Assembly: GCA_963576565.1 (NCBI GenBank)
Contig: OY755044.1
Coordinates: 96,300,752-96,364,751, forward strand
DNA from: Aspidapion aeneum
Taxonomy: Eukaryota > Arthropoda > Insecta > Coleoptera > Brentidae
Direction: 5' to 3'
DNA: 64,000 bases
How positions within the stretch are numbered: the first letter of the stretch is position 1; each line of letters opens with the position of its first letter. A model generated the notes under the pieces. The model was not told the origin of the DNA. It did not search any database and saw only the letters and a program-made list of their open reading frames with translations. The translations under genes were made by a program, and so were the position numbers. Shown here in pieces: positions 47,502 to 58,583 of this stretch.

Positions 47502-48112
47502 CAAGGCCAACACAAAAATAGAGGCCACGACCCTGAAAAAATCAGCTGTTCTCCCGGGGCTGAATTTTACATTGGGTCTTATGGGAGGTCAGACGTTTTT
47601 TTATGATATTTTCAAAATGGCACTACAGATTTCCGCAAAATTTCAGTGAAATATTCTCAGACACCATCCCGATATTCCACCAAAGGTTTGTAAGGAAGCA
47701 ACATGATTAAAAGGTTAAAATCTTCAAGATTTAGCATTCCTTATTTTGAATTCAAATTACCCGCCATGTACCACATGCCAACTGTTATATTTGACATGTA
47801 TTTGACTTTGTCATATGTGATTGTCACAATCGCTTCTGCTTTAAACTTAATTTTTGTGTGAGCTAATGAAGCGGCTATGAAAAATTAGGGCTTACTATAC
47901 ATTTAAAAAAAATTGTTCTGCCAGAATAAAGTAAAAACAATCTCAAAAACGGCTTTATTTAACAAAAAATCAAATATCCATGAACCGTCATTCCAACTTC
48001 AAAATTTTAAAGACAATCAGCTGTGTCGTAACGTGACCATCAAAAAAAAATCAGCCCCGGATGTGACGTCAACAAAGTGGAGGATCGTGGCCCGTCCATT
48101 TTGATAGCCCTG
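47502..48112. mobile_element. 611-bp MITE with 7-bp TSD, copy 2
   Basis: Starts CAAGGCCAACACAAAAATAG, ends TTTTGATAGCCCTG, very similar throughout to 42559-43168. Exact 7-bp duplication ACTCAGC at 47495-47501 and 48113-48119. The target differs from copy 1 (AACTAGC), confirming independent insertions and the element limits. Confidence 0.85.
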
Positions 48113-48139
48113 ACTCAGCAAGGCAAGAAAAGCCAAGGC

Positions 48140-48201
48140 TAGAGTCCCTGTATGTTGACATATTTGGATATATCCAAATATGTCAACATACAGGGACTCT
48201 A
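48140..48201. repeat. 62-bp perfect palindrome with 8-bp flanking near-duplication
   Basis: TAGAGTCCCTGTATGTTGAC pairs with GTCAACATACAGGGACTCTA, with ATATTTGGATATATCCAAATAT completing a spacer-less palindrome. Flanks GCCAAGGC (48132-48139) and GCCAAGAC (48202-48209) match in 7 of 8. Related arms occur at 57287-57394. Confidence 0.85.
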
Positions 48202-48289
48202 GCCAAGACAAGGCGAAGCGAGAGGTCCTATCTACACTCTCCGTCTTCGCATGTCTCCCTGTGCTTCGGCGAGAGTGTGGGCCGGCATA

Positions 48290-49340
48290 ATAAAAAATTC
48301 TGCAAACAAGTTTCGAACTTGATATTTACTTTGTGCAAAACTCTTTTTTCAAACTTATCTTCTTCATAAAATTAAACCTTCTGTAATTTAATTGTTTTCA
48401 TTAAAAATATAACTTCAATAATTCAAACATACCTTAAGAGTCAATAGTCCAAAAACGAAGTACCACCAATTCATCACAACTGAAACCTATTTTTTAACAG
48501 AATGTTTGTTGCTGTTTAATTTTAATTATTTTAACAATGTTGTATTTTTTATATATGTTTATTTTTATTGTATTTTATTTTATACCTTAAAATGTATTTT
48601 TTTAACAATTAAAAATATTGTGATAGTAATTTACAAATACATATTTAGATATATCATATTTCATATTATTGATGAAAAAATATAGAAAACTGCTCTTATT
48701 TTTTTTTTGTTTTTTTTTTATCGTGGCAGGTTTTTGATTAAAAAGAAATTAAACAAGCAAAAAATTATGCTATTATCCTTAAGGGGGGCGGCTCCACAGC
48801 CCCCCCCCACCTGGGTGCGACCGTACTTGCTAAAAACGTTTATTATGAAAAAATTCCTGATTACTTTCATCACCATGGTGAAGTTGAAAAAGAAGAAAAA
48901 AGATTTTCTTTACTTTTCAAAAAGAAAACATTAGATTTTTTTAAACTTTAGTGATGTAGGTGTACAACCAATTATTTTTCACTATGTGATATAGTTTTTT
49001 TTCCTTTCTCCACATTCTTTCCCGTAACAATGTTTGGATAATTGTGGTCCAAAATTTAAAAATTCTCAATTACCCCTGAGGATGCAAACATAACTTTGCA
49101 AAACTTGTTGGATGCTTAAAAAAAATCCAAGCAATAAATTCAATAAAAAATTAGTGGAGAAAGACCCTAGAGTTTCATTTGACTAAACCTATCACTCCAC
49201 CATAAAATGGACTATTTCCTCAACTTAAAATAATAGAAACGAGGAAAAAAATTATGAGGATAAAAACGTTAGCATTATGCCAAGCTACAGGGTGATTCAA
49301 ATTGAAAAGAGAGAACCTTAAGGCTTAAAACTGTATCTTA
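48290..49340. other. no gene recognised; hAT-like fragment
   Basis: AT-rich DNA. GGGGGGCGGCTCCACAGCCC at 48782 is a degraded hAT-type edge without a partner. Confidence 0.4.
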
Positions 49341-49343
49341 ATA

Positions 49344-50001
49344 CCGGGTGGGCCAAAAAAAAACGGACAATTTTTTTTTCATTATAACTTTTAAACTATA
49401 TCATCGATTTTAATAGGAAAAATTGCACTTGACAGAGAATTAATCAGAGTTTTGAACAAATTAATTTGTTGTCCGCTATTTCAAAATACAAGATGGCGGA
49501 CGAAATAAAATTGTACCCTTCAAAGATGCTCGTTTATTCTTGTGTTGCGAACATGTTTTAATAATTTTTTTAAATCGCTAAAAAAGCAGCATTCTTGCCA
49601 CGTACAACAAGATATGTATCAGCAAAATCGGTTCGGTGGTTCTAAAAAAAAAATATTTTTGTTTTAACCATTGTTTTGAATATTATACGATTGCCTTGCC
49701 AATCATGTCTGCATATATTTTTTTAAGAACCACTGAACCGATTTTGCTAGAACTCAGCTTTTTTACTAATTTAAAAAAATAATTTAGACATGTTTTCAAC
49801 ACGAGAATAAACGAGCATCTTTGAAGGGTACAATTTAATTTCGTCCGCCATCTTGGATTTTGAGATGGTGGACAAAAAAATACATTTAGTCAAAACTCCG
49901 ATTAATTCTCTGCCAAGTGCAGTTTGTCCCATTAAAATCGCTTGTATAGTTGAAAAAATGTAATGAAAAAAAAATTGTCAGGTTTTTTTTGGCCCACCCG
50001 G
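49344..50001. mobile_element. 658-bp fully palindromic TA-flanked MITE
   Basis: CCGGGTGGGCCAAAAAAAAA at the left and GGCCCACCCGG at the right, each next to TA. Inverted homology runs almost to the centre (CAAGATGGCGGACGAAAT/ATTTCGTCCGCCATCTTGG; AATCGGTTCGGTGGTTCT/AGAACCACTGAACCGATT). Partial relatives at 24447 and 56886. Tc1/mariner-type. Confidence 0.85.
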
Positions 50002-50337
50002 TATATCAAGCCGTTTTTGACCTACTGAGGTTTCCTTAGTTTCCATTTTGGAAGGAGCTCTAGGTCTATAACTTTATATTAAATGATCTTTCGCTTTACA
50101 TTTTTGTATACCTTTAACTTCGTAATTGCTTTACAGGATTGAAAATAGACATTTATTTATTTATTATTATTATTTAAAGTTCTTAATTTAATACATATCG
50201 GTTCATAAAGAAAAAATCCGCTAAGTTTCCCGTAAATTTCGCCAGGGTTAGTATAGCATTGGATTATAATTTCTGAAACCTGAGATAATTGAGATTTTAA
50301 AAATTCAGTTATGCAGTCTAAATTTTTGTCGTTATTA

Positions 50338-51050
50338 GCTCATACATATACTATACTATAGTAGTGTGAGCTATGGTGATCCTAATTTTTCGAGAAAAAA
50401 AAAGTTGCTCCGATTTCAAAAAATTTTATATATCTTTGCGTTTCAGATGATTTTGAAACTTTTTTGTTGCGCCGTCTGTCTGTCTGTCTGTATGTCTGTC
50501 TGTCTGTCTGTATGTCTGTCTGTAACGACCAACGCGCATAACTCAAAAACCGCTTGGCCGATTTTAATGAAATTTGGTACCTAGGCTGGGTCTTGGGTCG
50601 AGATGGTCCCATTTAAAAATGAACCAAATCCACCAAACACAGACCAAATAAAAGGGTGGGGGTGGATTTCAAAAATTAGAGTTTATGTGAAAATATGGCG
50701 TGTGTGATATCAAACGAAAGGTAATTGAGCCTGGAGTTAAACAAAATACATTTTAATTTATTTAAAAAAAAGGGTGGGGTATATTTCAAAAATTAGAGTT
50801 TAAGTGAAAATATGGCGTGTGTGATATCAAACGAAAGGTAATTGAGTCCGGAGTTTAACAAAATACATTTTAGTTTTTGCTTTTTTTAAGGGTGGGGGTA
50901 GATTTTAAAAATTTGAGTTTAAGTCAAAACATGGCTTGTGTGGTATCAAACAAAAGGTAATTTACTCTGGAGTTGAATAAAATATATTTCAGTTTTTAGT
51001 TATATTAGCTCACACGTAAACTATAACTATAGTACCTAGTGTGAGCTTAG
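50338..51050. mobile_element. Helentron/HINE-like element with internal microsatellite and minisatellite
   Basis: Bounded by TAGCTCATACATATACTATA... and TAGCTCACACGTAAACTATA..., each forming a short palindrome with a downstream TGTGAGCT. Inside are a GTCT/GTAT microsatellite (50476-50522), a conserved segment shared with 8100-8480, and three ~115-bp tandem units starting AAGGGTGGGG with ATATGGCGTGTGTG. Short palindromic ends plus internal microsatellite resemble insect Helentron-derived non-autonomous elements; assignment is tentative. A related end is at 55908-56090. Confidence 0.5.
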
Positions 51051-51399
51051 GGGCCCATATATTGGCAGAGTATTTTTTTAAGGGATTGTGTTATGTATTA
51101 CTTAGTTAGGGCAAGAAAAGAAAAATAAGGTATTTTGACTGCGACGCATGATAAAATAAGGCAAAAAATAATAGGTAGCACGTTTTAACTATGTAAGACA
51201 TTCATAAACAAGACAGCTAACAGGAGTTCTTTCGTTGTCCTAACTTCTGACTAGGACGTTTTATTGTACTAATTTATGGATAGGACGTTTTACGTTTGGT
51301 TGTGTCGTAATTTACGAACATAGGACAACACATTTTAGTGATTCTAGCATTGATAAATAAAGTTAGGACGTTCTAACTTAGAAGAATAAATGGATATGG

Positions 51400-51561
51400 C
51401 AGTGGCGCACCCAGGAATGTGTCTTGGGGGGGGGGGGCCGAGGCCTGTTGGGGAGGGCCCGAAGCCTCATGATGTCAAATTTTAAGCTATTTTTTGTGTT
51501 TTATCATGAAATATGTAGAAAATATGTAAAAAAATCTAAGGCTGGCCCTGGGTGCACCCAT
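51400..51561. mobile_element. 162-bp hAT-like MITE
   Basis: CAGTGGCGCACCCAGG and CCTGGGTGCACCCAT inverted ends, exact 8-bp duplication GGATATGG at 51392-51399 and 51562-51569. Internal G run at 51427-51438. Confidence 0.85.
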
Positions 51562-51690
51562 GGATATGGTATAGGACTACTGGTATATGCAGATAAGTAA
51601 ACGACAAAAAATTGTGTTAGGACGTTTTAACTAAGGAACGCAGCATGATAGGTCTAATTTTTGCTCCAATATCCGAGGACAAAAGAGCTA

Positions 51691-53078
51691 TACCCACTAA
51701 GCACAAAATCGTAAAAAACGTTAAATAAATGTTGAAAAAAAAAATTTTTCTAACACAAATTTGTGTTAAAATTAAGTCAACTTTTGACATTAAAAAAATA
51801 TGTAGAAAATCCTAACGAAAATTTCATGAAAAAGCATTACCAAAAATATATTTGTTAATAACGTTAAGAAACCAGCATTAAAAAAACCATAATTTCACTA
51901 ACATTAAAAATAATACCATCAATATATGGTTATTTTTATAATGTTTTTCCTAGATCTCACTTCTAATGTTGAATTTAAGATATATGAAGCTAATAAATGT
52001 TTTGTTTTTTAAACATTAAAAAAATATATACTATAAAGAACGCGATGGCAGCGCCCTCTATAGTATAGCAATCCCACTACCTGAACATCGCCATTAGTTG
52101 CGTTTCGCTGCGAGTTGATACGAGTCGGTAGCAAAGACGCTTTTTGTAATTTTGGTTAAAATATTTGCATTTTGCAGAAACAAACATGGCAAATTTAAAG
52201 GACAATTATTAATATTGATAGTGAATACATATTTGGTTCGGAATATTACTCCAGTTGTGTGGGAAAGATGGTATAGTTAAAGAACAACAAATGTCTGTGC
52301 AGTGATCTAAATAAAGCACCACAAAATCAGGTAAGAAAAAGTAAACAAAAGAAAAAAAATGGTTTTGTATGAAATATCGCATACGATTAGCCGTCGGACC
52401 TTAAGCCGCGTATTCATTTAAGGCAGAATTATATAATAATAATAAATCGTATTTATTGATAAATAAATGTTACATAGGCGAGGTTTAGCAAACTGCTACT
52501 TGGCAAGCCTCACAGTGGGACCAAACGAATGCTTCGTTGGCATTCATGCTAAAGTGAATACGCCCCTTGAAATTGTTTGCTTTGTATTCACTTGAGCATA
52601 AATTGTTTGGCCTCGTAGCGAGGCACTTACTACAAAATTATTGTTTACATAGAATTTTAAATTTTATTTTCAGAAGCTACGAGCCGAATTGCCTTTACTG
52701 AATGTTGAGTTTACGAAAACCTCAACGGACTGTTGCTGCCCTGCGTTTCCAAAATAGAAGAATTTTATTTACATTATTTATGTTACCTTACCTTTAGAGA
52801 TATTTAAAAAAATTTTTCATTGTTAAAAAAACATTTATTTTTCAATGCTAGAAAAACATTTCTTTTTCACTGGTAAAAATCAATATTTTTTTAGCGTTCG
52901 AAAAACACTTTAAAAAAACGTTATAAAAATATAATATTATTTTTCTAACGTCAGAAAACGGGTTATTAAGCTTTTTTTCACTATGAATATCACGTTAGAA
53001 CTAACATCCAACCTAACGTATGTTTTTAACTTATACATTATTTTAACGTTATTAAAATGTTTTTGTGTTTAGTGGGTA
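51691..53078. mobile_element. 1,388-bp AACGTT-rich TIR element, full copy
   Basis: TACCCACTAAGCACAAAATC and reverse-strand TACCCACTAAACACAAAAAC are inverted ends; subterminal regions are rich in AACGTTA and AAAACATT words. The core matches 30537-31665. An ~80-bp insertion at 52432-52512 begins TATAATAATAATAAATCG, which on the minus strand looks like the (TAA)n tail of a short 5'-truncated LINE. No transposase ORF. Confidence 0.8.
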
Positions 53079-53375
53079 GTCATGTTAGATTAGTATAATA
53101 TACCAATATATATAGTCATGTACTAACCTAACGAAGTTCTGATAATTTTGTTCTTATTTTAATAATCATTATAAGCCATTTTGATATGCTTTATTTTGGA
53201 CACGATCAATTTTGATACGCGCTATTATGAAGCGCACTGTTTGATACCCGATATTTTAAGCCGCGCTATTTTGTTAAAGAGCTACACGAATCTTATCTTA
53301 CTTGGAAAGCTAGAAAGTACAACTTATGTTTTTGTTGGACTGAAATATAAGGCAGCAGTATTTATGTTTTAAAAT

Positions 53376-53381
53376 TTTATT
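53376..53381 (-). terminator. candidate polyadenylation signal for the TBL2-like gene
   Basis: AATAAA on the minus strand, about 185 nt past the stop codon, in an AT-rich 3' flank. The position is typical for a 3'UTR; not proven. Confidence 0.4.
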
Positions 53382-53564
53382 TTAATTTGATTTACAGAAT
53401 TTTGTTGTAACCAAAAATAAAGAATACTTGCAGCACCAGACAAAAGTTTATCCTAAAAAAAGTTTAGTTTTAGCCAGTACAATTAATTGGGCTTGAACGG
53501 AACATTTGAATTTTCTTGTATAAAACCACAAAAAAACTGCCCAAACTAAGACCCGATAAATTCT

Positions 53565-53779
53565 TTAATTTTCAAACTTTTTTAAAAACTCCTCGTTTTC
53601 TTTAATCAGTTGTTGAAGTCGTTCTTTAGTAGCTGAAGTTTGGTGATCCTTGAGTTTTTCTTTGGCCATGATGATGCCGCATCTGTATCCAGTGACATTG
53701 TGGAAAATTCGTATTTGCTTGTCTACTGCAACCAAAAGGTATTTTCCAGAGGCATCAAAGAGGATAGCGGATATATCAT
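53565..53779 (-). CDS. TBL2: last exon of TBL2-like WD40 protein
   Basis: After a 3' splice site (TTATTTTCAG, exon from 53779) the minus strand encodes 70 residues to TAA 53567-53565: DISAILFDASGKYLLVAVDK, QIRIFHNVTGYRCGI, then a lysine/glutamate-rich helix ATKERLQQLIKENEEFLKK. This is the end of the last WD40 blade (D-A-SGKYL, D-K-IRIFHN) and the C-terminal helix with RLQQ...E of transducin beta-like protein 2, an ER-anchored WD40 protein involved in ER stress signalling in mammals (family knowledge). The exon opens with two bases of a split codon. No other exon is visible; they presumably lie beyond the window, making the last intron more than ~10 kb. Confidence 0.8.
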
Positions 53780-53789
53780 CTGAAAATAA

Positions 53790-54420
53790 GGTATTTTAGT
53801 TACTTAATGATTTTTGGCAAATTACTAATATACGAGGATTGGATGAAAAATTACCGGCCTAAAGGTGCGTACTGACTTGCAACAAATCACTCCAAACGCG
53901 CAAAACACTACGAACATTCCGATCTTTTTCCTCCGAATGCAACAAACATTCGCGCGCAAAAGATCGTCGTGTTTTCAAAGTCATTTGAAATACCTCCTAA
54001 TACGGGGTTCTATCGATTTCGCGAAATTTTGCTTGATTCTGCCCTTCAAAAGTTATCTAAATTCATATAAAATCTTCCTGGTATAATTTCAACCCTACCG
54101 ACACAAAACAGCCGCGGCCCTTTTCGGGTCCGACCAAAGTATTTGTCGGCCGCGGCGTCACTAAAAAGAAATGAGAACAAGATTTCCAACACTTCCCTCG
54201 CGGAAATCACATAAACTACAGGTAAATATAAATCGAACAGAAGTTCCAGGATCCTTGTATGTGGGCATATCCTCAAAAGGTGCGCTTCTGTAGAATATGA
54301 AATGATGATTTACATAAAGTTAATCTTTAATAAACTTTTTTCGATATGATTTTTGAAATTGCGTAAAATTTAAAAAAGTAATTTTTCGCACTTGGATATT
54401 TTTTAATTTTTAGCTCACAT
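53790..54420. other. presumed TBL2 intron; no repeat delimited
   Basis: Contains TAAAGGTGCGTACTGAC (53860), an edge common to insect foldback elements, an AAAAGATCGTCGTGTTTT inverted segment and a GC-rich imperfect hairpin at 54110-54156 (GCCGCGGCC/GGCCGCGGC). No complete element can be bounded. Confidence 0.35.
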
Positions 54421-54425
54421 GTATG

Positions 54426-54971
54426 CATACAGACATACAGACATACAGACATACAGACATACAGACATACAGACATACAGACATACAGACATACAGACAT
54501 ACAGACATACAGACATACAGACATACAGACATACAGACATACAGACATACAAACATACAGACATACAGACATACAGACATACAGACATACAGACATACAG
54601 ACATACAGACATACAGACATACAGACATACAGACATACAGACATACAGACATACAGACATACAGACATACAGACATACAGACATACAGACATACAGACAT
54701 ACAGACATACAGACATACAGACATACAGACATACAGACTTACAGACATACAGACATACAGACACATAAACATACAGACATACACATATACAGACATACAG
54801 ACACACAGACAGACAGACAGACAGACATACAGACATACAGACATACAGACATACAGACATACAGACATACAGACAGACAGACAGACATACAGACTTACAG
54901 ACATACAGACATACAGACATACAGACATACAGACATACAGACATACAGACATACAGACATACAGAAATACA

Positions 54972-55010
<39 letters not shown>
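54426..55010. repeat. CAGACATA octamer array (~550 bp) grading into a TA run
   Basis: About 65-70 nearly perfect copies of CAGACATA, with variants CAGACAGA and CACATATA near 54765-54815 and 54870-54890, then pure TA from 54976 to 55010. The repetitive ORFs it generates on both strands (SVCLYVCM or HTDIQTYR repeats) are artefacts. Confidence 0.98.
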
Positions 55011-55011
<1 letters not shown>

Positions 55012-55014
<3 letters not shown>

Positions 55015-55657
55015 TGTGTCCACGTAAGTTGGCGGCATATGGGAAACTTTTTATTATTAGCTTTACGAAAAAAGTTATTCTTCATAAAAAGTTCTGCATG
55101 GTCCAAAACCTAAAATGCAACCATCAGATGTTAAATTTTTTCAGTCATATTACGAGGTTTGTCAAAAAATTTGATTTTTGCTCCAGAGTAAAGTACCTTT
55201 CTTTTTGAAAATATCGAAAATTGTTATAAAGAAAAGATGTTTAGAATTAAAAGTAGCTTTCAAATATTCAACATTGTTTATTTACATTAAAAAATATTTT
55301 TTTCTACATTTTCTGCGATTACGTTGGAAATTTACGTTTGCACATTAAAGCATAATTAATCTAGGATGCAAATAATAATAATGTAAATAAACAATGTTGA
55401 ATATTTGAAAGCTATTTTTAATTCTAAACATCTTTTCTTTATAACAATTTTCGATATTGTCAAAAAGAAAGGTACTTTACTCAAGAGCAAAAATCACATT
55501 TTTTGACAAACCTCGTAATATGATGAAAAAATTTAACATCTGATGGTTGCATTTTAGGTTTTGGACCATGCAGAACTTTTTATGAAGAATAACTTTTTTT
55601 CGTAAAGCTAATAATAAAAAAGTTTCCCATATGCCGCCAACTTACGTGGACACACTG
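55012..55657. mobile_element. 646-bp palindromic TA-flanked MITE
   Basis: CAGTGTGTCCACGTAAGTTG at the left and its inverse at the right (CAACTTACGTGGACACACTG); arms of about 265 bp are nearly identical (for example CATCAGATGTTAAATTTTTT), spacer ~115 bp. TA on both sides, within TA microsatellites (54976-55010 and 55658-55690). Tc1/mariner-type insertion into a TA repeat. Confidence 0.88.
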
Positions 55658-55799
55658 TATATATATATATATATATTATATATATATCTATATATCTAAA
55701 TTAAGTAAGTTTATTCAATATTTAGAGTCATTTATAATAAAACTGTAGGTATTGGTAAAAGGATAACCACAATATTAAATAATAAAGATAACACAACAA

Positions 55800-56090
55800 C
55801 TGCAAAATAAAAAGACGGACGGACGGACGGACAGATGGACAGACGGACGGTCAGACGGACAGTCGGACAGACGGACAGATGGACAGACGTACAGACAGAC
55901 ACCATAGCTCACCCTACTTATAGTATACGTGTGAGCTAAAATATTATACTTGGTATTACACTGGTCCACTGGTCGGGTCCCCGGGTGTCGCAAAGAGGTT
56001 TTTTTTGTGGACCAAAATTAGTTAAAATTACCTATATTATACATACATTAATTGTGTTAGCTTAGGTGCCCAAAAATTGGGAGAGTATTT
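55800..56090. repeat. GACGGACG microsatellite and Helentron-like end
   Basis: Degenerate GACG/GACA tetramers at 55812-55902, then ATAGCTCACCCTACTTATAG, TATACGTGTGAGCT and, at 56058, GTTAGCTTAGGTGCCCAAAA. The last parts match the right edge of the element at 50338-51050 (AGCTTAGGGGCCCA). Confidence 0.6.
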
Positions 56091-56463
56091 TATTTGCAAA
56101 TTATTTTTGATTATTTTTCTTTATTTACTATTTTTAAAATTCTCATTATAATCGGATTAGTAGTTTAATTTTCTTAAATGACATGGTGGCAAACAATATT
56201 TCAACTTACCCACACACCGATTGATTTTTAACGCTGCACAAGTCAAATTTAGTGGAAATTAGGAAAAGTGATTATTAATCAATTCAACACTTCCCTAATA
56301 GCAAGTAGGTTATCGTAGTCCACGTGGAGTGAAAATCTGCAATGCACCAGGTGTTGCAATGTGATTGGCTCATTTTTCTGAACTCACGGTTTTAATTGGT
56401 ATATAGCATTTGCTCTGCGTCCTGTATTCTCGCTATTTTAAGTCAGTATCACCGTCAACCGTG

Positions 56464-56880
56464 ATGGACGAAGACGACACCGTAGTAGCGGCCGGCGCTC
56501 TTCTGATTATTGAGAGTTTGAGAAGAAAAAATAAAAAAGAGCAGCGAAAAGAATGGTCCAGACGTCTGTATTTACAAAGACAAAATTTAAGTTTACTGAG
56601 AGATATGGACTATTTACATTTCAAAAACTTTACCAGAATATCTGCTGAGGATTTTGAAAACTTAATTTGTCTAGTGGGTCCTAAAATATTCAAGAAAGAT
56701 ACCCAACTTCGACATGCTATACCTGTTCAAGATCGCTTAGCTATTACTCTACGTTTTTTAGCAACAGGGGACTCTTTCACTAGTCTACAATACCTATTTA
56801 AAGTATCAAAACAACGAGTTGGTTTTATAGTTATAGAGACCTGCAATGCCCTTATTGAAAAATTGAAACATGAAATAAAG
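56464..56880 (+). CDS. PIF/Harbinger transposase, exon 1 (N-terminal 139 aa)
   Basis: ATG at 56464 starts MDEDDTVVAAGALLIIESLR and runs 139 codons to a donor AAG/GTAAAT at 56880/56881. A basic region (RRKNKKEQRKEW) is followed by DMDYLHFKNFTRISAEDFEN and a helix-turn-helix-like segment, VQDRLAITLRFLATGDSF, TSLQYLFKVSKQRV. This is the N-terminal DNA-binding part of HARBI1-type transposases. The frame continues in phase 0 into the exon at 59963, giving a 401-residue protein of normal family length. An upstream in-frame ATG at 56410 would add 18 residues not needed by the family pattern. The 3.1-kb intron contains the antisense BESS exon, a MITE fragment (56886) and the 57.3-kb hairpin compound. 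Confidence 0.85.
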
Positions 56881-57278
56881 GTAAATATACCGGATGGCCC
56901 AAAAAAAAGGCATGAAATGATTTTTATTATCACTTTTGAACGAATTGGTCTGGGTTTTGACCAAAAATATTTTTTGTCCGCTATCAAATTCCAAGATGGC
57001 ACACAGAATCAAAGGTAGGGTAGACCGGGGATGTAAGTGCCCACTTTTTATAAATGTGCTACTAAAAAATCTTGAGCTGATTCAATTGTTTTCTTTTTTG
57101 TTCTGTCAATAGCTACAACTTTAGACTTACAAAAACAATATGACACAAATCCCTAAAATTAAAAAAACTTTTAGTTGTTGGTAAACGGCACTTTTTACAT
57201 ATATATGAGGTATTTTGTCACATGATGTAGGCGTTAAGGCATACAAAATTTGCTGTAATTACTTTGTAGTCCTCCCTG

Positions 57279-57402
57279 GTCCTAGCTAGAGACCCTGTAT
57301 GTATGACATATTTTAAATATGTCATAGAGACCCTGTATGTATGACATATTTTAAATATGTCATACATACAGGGTCTCTATTTAAAATATGTCATGTCCTA
57401 GC
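57279..57402. repeat. compound palindrome (108 bp) with exact 8-bp flanking duplication
   Basis: GTCCTAGC occurs at 57279-57286 and 57395-57402. Between them is a hairpin of TAGAGACCCTGTATGTATGA type, interrupted by a second, complete copy (57324-57380: two 27-bp arms around TTA). The arms match the 62-bp palindrome at 48140. It looks like one palindrome inserted into, or duplicated within, another. Confidence 0.85.
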
Positions 57403-57914
57403 CATCAGTCCTGTCATTCCCTCTCACCCTCTTCAAAAACTATATTCGCATAACTTTCACAAATATGGAGCGATTTCAAAACTTCTTTCTTCACACGGTT
57501 TAAGAATTTTTCAACAGAATTTTACTACTTCCCTCTCCCTCTCCCTCCCCCACCTTGACTCAATGTTTCTGAAAGGCACCTATCTCCGAGTAACGCTAAA
57601 TGAATGATAAATGCATGCTTTCTATAAGGCTGAATAAGAATTAAAAAATGGATGTAAAAAATAAATTAACAAAAAACACCCAACTGCTAAATCTTCTTGT
57701 AACTACTACTCGTAGTTGGGTACAAAATTACCCAATAACCTAATTCATGAAAATACAAAACTGTATAATTTTGTAAGTGCGCTTTGGGAATCAAAACTAA
57801 AAATTGAAGCATATCGTACATTATAAGTATATCTATTAAAGTTTGTGATACCTATCAATTTTATACTCAACTGCGACTATCGTAGGCACAAGTAGAACTA
57901 GCAGTTTGGTGTTT

Positions 57915-58480
57915 TTTTTTTTTTTATAAATAAGTTTAATATTTATTTATTATTATTCAAACATATTAATTAGTGGTAAAGTTTTTTTTACTTAATAACT
58001 AAACTAAATGAACCGAAGCGCATAAATTAATTTAAAAAATTTTCCTCAATGTTGTAATTTATATATGTTTTGTCAGCTGAATAATCAGATGCATATTGAA
58101 ATTAAGGATATGAAGGTTCAATACTTTTTGAGCGTTGTGCGGGAGATGGAATAGGCATTTGATCAAAGGATGACTGGTATAGGTATGAAACTTGGAATTT
58201 GGTGAAGGCCTTGGGACTGGTGTATGATTATGAGATGACTGGGAAGAGTATAGAAGTTGCCAGTTTGGTAAAGAAGTTGCTACAGGAATTTTATTGGGAG
58301 GTGACTGGTATGGGTATGAAAGTTGGGAATTCGGTAAAGGAGTTGATACTGATGTATGATTACGAGATGTTTGGGAGGAGTAAAAAAAGTTAGGAGTGCG
58401 GTGAAGAAGTTGGTATGTAAGTTTGATTTCAACAACGCTGATTTGATATAGGTAAAGAGGAAATGATTTGGGAGCTTGGC
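57915..58480 (-). pseudogene. degenerate tandem duplicate of the MADF/BESS gene 3' end
   Basis: Matches 58483-59180 in order: the T-rich flank, the 3' end after TTTTCCT, the block CTTTTTGAGCGTTGTGCGGG, and two Ser/Pro/Gln-repeat coding units, but with frame-breaking changes. A copy of the gene's terminal part duplicated head-to-tail downstream of the intact exon. Confidence 0.8.
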
Positions 58481-58583
58481 AATTGAGTTTTTTTATTAAT
58501 AACTTTATTATTTATTTATTTTTATTCGAACGTATTATCTTGTGGAAAAGTTTTTTCACATAATAACTAAACTAAATCAAAAA

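Larger units (their letters stand above)
47166..48285. mobile_element. 1.1-kb TIR element hosting two nested insertions
   Basis: CCGGCTCCACACTCTCG at the left and CGAGAGTGTGGGCCGG at the right are inverted ends extending ~40 bp with interruptions (CTCTCCCTATGCGTC against GCATGTCTCCCTGTG). The 611-bp MITE and a 62-bp hairpin are inserted inside, leaving about 430 bp of original sequence. No coding content seen. Confidence 0.65.

Noticed and set aside
54327..55208. ORFs of up to 261 codons on both strands (YVCMSVCL, QTYRHTDI repeats)
   Set aside because: Artefacts of the CAGACATA array, which lacks stops in several frames.
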